Shown: positions 4,237 through 6,467 of the stretch, one piece after another
How the letters are laid out: each line of letters begins with the position of its first letter
How positions within the stretch are numbered: position 1 is the first letter of the stretch
Assembly (NCBI GenBank): GCA_031276335.1
Contig: JAISNH010000072.1
Coordinates: forward strand, 1 to 6,467
Reading direction: 5' to 3'
From: Rickettsiales bacterium
GTDB taxonomy: Bacteria > Pseudomonadota > Alphaproteobacteria > Rs-D84 > CACZYB01
DNA length: 6,467 bases
Program-made: the position numbers and the translations under genes
The notes under the pieces: model-generated
What the model was told of the DNA's origin: nothing
The model's database searches: none
What the model saw: the letters and a program-made list of their open reading frames with translations, nothing else

Positions 4237-6210
4237 CTACCGTTGGGGCCTTCTCATGAACGCCAGCAGCAGAATCAAGGCCATCGCCAGAACGAACAGC
4301 CAGTTCCCGGTATAGGAGAAAAGCGTGCGGCCGGCCCGTGCGGGCAGGTAGGCGTCGATTGCTCCGCGTTCCGACAGCCCGCTGGCAGCAGCAGCCCGTA
4401 CGGATAGTCCGGTCGGGCCGATTACCGCGGAAATTCCAGAATTCGCGACGCGCACGACCGGCACGCCTTCCTCCACCGCGCGGAACCGCGCGATCTCCAT
4501 GTGCTGGACGCGGCCGCTCCACGCGAACCAGGCGTCGTTCGAAATGTTGAGGATGAAGTCCGCCTCCGCCGGCACGCGCAGTCCCGGAAAAATAATCTCG
4601 TAGCAAATAAGGGGAAACGCCTTCAGCCCGCCGACGCCGAGCAGCGGCCGCGCCGCGCCGCGCGAAAAATCCTTCATCCCGGCGGTGAACTTCTTGAACG
4701 GCAGCAGCCGGCGCAGGGGCATGTACTCGCCGAACGGCACCAGATGGTTTTTGTCGTACACCGCCTCCACCCCCTCCCCGCCGATTACGGCCATCGAGTT
4801 ATAGACGTCGAAATCGTCGCCCTTGACGTCGAACCGGTTGAACCCGGCGGCAAGGTGCGACCGCGCGTTGTTCACGTCGGACAGCAGCTTCTGCGCATAT
4901 TCGTCCGACGCTACGTTCGCGGGCACCGAGGTCTCGCTCCACACGAACAAATCGACATCCTGCCATCCCGGCGCATGCGACAGCCGCATAAGCGAAAACA
5001 AATTCCCGCCCGCAAGCTTCTCGTTCTGCGCCACGTCCAGGTTGACCAGCCTCACCATGAAATCGCGCGGCTTTTCCCCGCTGTAATACAACAAGCGCGC
5101 AGCGCCGAAAACGAAAACCGCCGCCGACATCGCGAATGCGGCGTGCAGCGTCCGCATCTTGAAGGCGGCCTTCCCGTGCCGCAGGAACAGATACGGCGCG
5201 GCCAACACGAATACGCTCAGGAAGCTCAGGCCGTGCGTGCCGACAAGGCTAAGCGTCTGCATCACGATCGGCTCGCCCGACCAAACACTGGAAAATGTAT
5301 TCCACGGCAGCCCGGTGAATGCCCGCCCGCGCACCCATTCCATAAGCGCGAGCGATGCCGCGAACGCCAGGTAGCGCCGCCACCCGGAGGGCGCCATATG
5401 GGCGGCGATGCCCGCAACGCCGCTGAAAACCGCGAGCGATGCTGCGAACAGGAGCAGGGCCGCCGGAGCGAACATCTTCATATGCTCCGCGCCCTCGGGC
5501 ACGAAATTGAAAGGATGCATTATCCACGAAAATGCGATAAGGTACGAAATAAAGGTCAGCCCCCACACGTTCAGGAACGCCGCGCGCCTCGAACGCGACG
5601 TGTCGACGAACATCAGCGCGGAGCTTAGGAACGCCGACATGCCAAGCACGCCCCACAGGCTTCCGGCCGCCGTGTAGGCGAACCCGCCCGCGATGCCGAA
5701 AAATACGTACATCGCGGCGATGCCCAGCTTCCTTTTCGCCTCCTTCACGACGAAATCCCAGTCCAGCTTGTACGGATTTCCAATTCCCAGCCTCTTCAAA
5801 ACCATGACCTCCAGCCTTTCCATTTTCGCCGCCTCCCCGTCCTCGGCATGGTCGTAGCCCAGCAGGTGGAGCACGCCGTGCACCAGCAGGTGCGTGTAAT
5901 GCTCCTCCAGGCTCTTGCCGTTCTCCTCCGCCTCGCGGGAAAGCGTGTCGATGGACATCGCTATGTCGCCCATCATGGTCTTGTCGCCCGTTTCGAACGA
6001 CAGCACGTTCGTGGCCTTGTCCACGGCGCGCCATTTTTTGTTCAGCCGGCGTATCCCGGCGTCGTCGGTAAGCAGGACCGATATTTCCGCCCCCGCCGGC
6101 GCGCGCCGCCTCAATACCTCGAAAACGGCCTCTGCCGCCCTCTCCGATTTTCCAAATATCCCGGAAATCGCGCCATTCCACGACGGGCTATCGCAAATGA
6201 ATGAAATCAT
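4237..6210 (-). CDS. ybeY-lnt: YbeY-Lnt fusion: rRNA maturation endonuclease plus apolipoprotein N-acyltransferase
   Basis: One 657-codon frame encodes two complete enzymes. Residues 1 to about 148 are YbeY, a metal-dependent endoribonuclease of 16S rRNA 3' maturation and ribosome quality control. They carry conserved Arg61, TNVLSF (67-72), GDI, and the zinc motif HGVLHLLGYDH (His111, His115, His121). Residues about 163-657 are Lnt, which adds the third acyl chain to outer-membrane lipoproteins: seven hydrophobic segments to about 374, the EWVRGRAFTGLPWN signature (291-304), a periplasmic nitrilase-type domain (about 386-622) with Glu426 (WSET), Lys487 (YDKNH), Glu495 (PFGEY) and catalytic Cys536 (ICYE), and a last membrane helix (633-652). 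The linker is short and basic (KEAKRK, 156-161), fitting a cytoplasmic YbeY tethered to the first Lnt helix. Start: the ATG overlaps the mlaD stop (ATGA), with an in-frame TAA 21 bases upstream. CorC/YbeX, usually encoded between the two, is absent. No internal stop or frameshift is visible. Confidence 0.95.
   Translation of the reverse strand: MISFICDSPSWNGAISGIFGKSERAAEAVFEVLRRRAPAGAEISVLLTDDAGIRRLNKKWRAVDKATNVLSFETGDKTMMGDIAMSIDTLSREAEENGKSLEEHYTHLLVHGVLHLLGYDHAEDGEAAKMERLEVMVLKRLGIGNPYKLDWDFVVKEAKRKLGIAAMYVFFGIAGGFAYTAAGSLWGVLGMSAFLSSALMFVDTSRSRRAAFLNVWGLTFISYLIAFSWIMHPFNFVPEGAEHMKMFAPAALLLFAASLAVFSGVAGIAAHMAPSGWRRYLAFAASLALMEWVRGRAFTGLPWNTFSSVWSGEPIVMQTLSLVGTHGLSFLSVFVLAAPYLFLRHGKAAFKMRTLHAAFAMSAAVFVFGAARLLYYSGEKPRDFMVRLVNLDVAQNEKLAGGNLFSLMRLSHAPGWQDVDLFVWSETSVPANVASDEYAQKLLSDVNNARSHLAAGFNRFDVKGDDFDVYNSMAVIGGEGVEAVYDKNHLVPFGEYMPLRRLLPFKKFTAGMKDFSRGAARPLLGVGGLKAFPLICYEIIFPGLRVPAEADFILNISNDAWFAWSGRVQHMEIARFRAVEEGVPVVRVANSGISAVIGPTGLSVRAAAASGLSERGAIDAYLPARAGRTLFSYTGNWLFVLAMALILLLAFMRRPQR
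5739..5745 (-). promoter_or_regulatory. AAGGAGG Shine-Dalgarno-like sequence at the YbeY/Lnt seam
   Basis: On the minus strand a perfect AAGGAGG (codons 156-158) sits between the YbeY domain and the first Lnt membrane helix. The next in-frame ATG (5712-5710, Met167) is 26 bases away, too far for normal initiation; an in-frame CTG (codon 162) is 11 bases away. It may be a relic of a former separate lnt ribosome site, a pausing site, or chance from Lys-Glu codons. Confidence 0.3.
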
Positions 6211-6467
6211 TTCCTGCTTTTGCTGAAGTTATGGATTCCCAATTCTATCATCTCGGTTATGTTGACCGAGTTCTGGGTATAGCCGAAGCTGTCGCCGTCC
6301 CCCATCATTCCCGTGCTGCCGCCCGGCAGTATCGCGATGTACTTCGCGCCCAAAAGGCCGTCGGTGTATATCGCCGCGGAGGAATCCTCCGGAATAAGGA
6401 CGCCCTTTTTTATGCTCATGCTGACGCTGACCGAAAAATCCGGCTCCAGCTCCATGCCGGAGATGAA
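6207..6467 (-). CDS. mlaD: MlaD-type phospholipid transport protein, C-terminal part (5' end outside window)
   Basis: The frame is open to the window edge; 86 C-terminal residues are visible and the start lies beyond base 6467. The segment matches the MCE/MlaD domain end: a strand with IKKGVLIPEDSSAAIYTDGLLGAKYIAILPGGS, which is the family's characteristic GLLGxxYIxLxPGG, then GDGDSFGYTQNSVNITEMI, corresponding to the usual TQSAVxLEDLI. MlaD is an inner-membrane-anchored periplasmic hexamer of the Mla pathway, which keeps phospholipids out of the outer leaflet of the outer membrane. The tail after this motif is short (about 14 residues), without a long extension. The stop TGA overlaps the ybeY-lnt start by 4 bp (ATGA), so the genes are co-transcribed. 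A related MCE-family lipid transporter cannot be excluded without the N-terminus. Confidence 0.9.
   Translation of the reverse strand, partial: FISGMELEPDFSVSVSMSIKKGVLIPEDSSAAIYTDGLLGAKYIAILPGGSTGMMGDGDSFGYTQNSVNITEMIELGIHNFSKSRK

Noticed and set aside
4501..5628. Long plus-strand open frame antisense to ybeY-lnt (375 codons)
   Set aside because: It lies entirely within the Lnt coding region on the other strand, is Arg/His/Gln-rich with no domain pattern, and has no ribosome site I can support.
5249..6181. Minus-strand frame overlapping the fusion gene in another phase (310 codons)
   Set aside because: Frame-shifted shadow of YbeY-Lnt, rich in Arg and Gly without motifs. It is not evidence of a frameshift, because the main frame is complete and conserved throughout.
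1..6467. CRISPR array, tRNA/rRNA gene, insertion sequence, phage or defence system
   Set aside because: Non-coding gaps total well under 200 bases. None contains regularly spaced repeats, cloverleaf potential or terminal inverted repeats, and all genes are housekeeping types apart from the coiled-coil protein.

Overview
The window is dense, fairly GC-rich (roughly 60% by eye) bacterial chromosome with almost no non-coding DNA. It most likely comes from an alphaproteobacterium, perhaps an uncultured or reduced lineage near Rhodospirillales. The evidence is a DksA with an alphaproteobacterial-style degenerate zinc site (one Cys left of four), a SufS-SufT pair, an MlaD C-terminus, and a large coiled-coil protein whose C-terminal domain resembles ones I recall from alphaproteobacteria. 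One unusual trait is frequent ATA isoleucine codons despite the GC content. The taxon is inferred from gene content only.

Layout, left to right. (1) 1-1701, plus: the 3' part of a very long Ala/Ser-rich coiled-coil protein with a compact C-terminal domain; it is open at the window edge. (2) 3348 down to 1739, minus: sufS (cysteine desulfurase), then sufT (DUF59/MIP18 Fe-S maturation factor) 2 bp further on. This pair converges on the coiled-coil gene. (3) 3349-3423: a short, very AT-rich divergent promoter region holding a good sigma70-type promoter for sufS and an imperfect palindrome across its -10. (4) 3424-4235, plus: thioredoxin, then dksA. (5) 6467 down to 4237, minus: the end of mlaD overlapping by 4 bp (ATGA) a 657-codon gene that fuses YbeY (16S rRNA maturation/quality-control endonuclease) to Lnt (apolipoprotein N-acyltransferase). 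The stop codons of dksA and the fusion are separated by one base.

How the genes work together. sufS and sufT supply sulfur for, and help mature, Fe-S clusters. The divergent thioredoxin and dksA form a small redox/stringent-response unit. mlaD and ybeY-lnt form an envelope-biogenesis unit (phospholipid transport plus lipoprotein N-acylation), with a ribosome-maturation enzyme built into the same polypeptide as Lnt.

The most notable item is the YbeY-Lnt fusion. Both halves are full length and keep their catalytic residues, the fused architecture fits the known membrane topology, and a perfect AAGGAGG Shine-Dalgarno-like sequence sits at the seam. There is no tRNA, rRNA, CRISPR array, insertion sequence or phage gene in the window, and no sign of an unknown multi-gene defence system.
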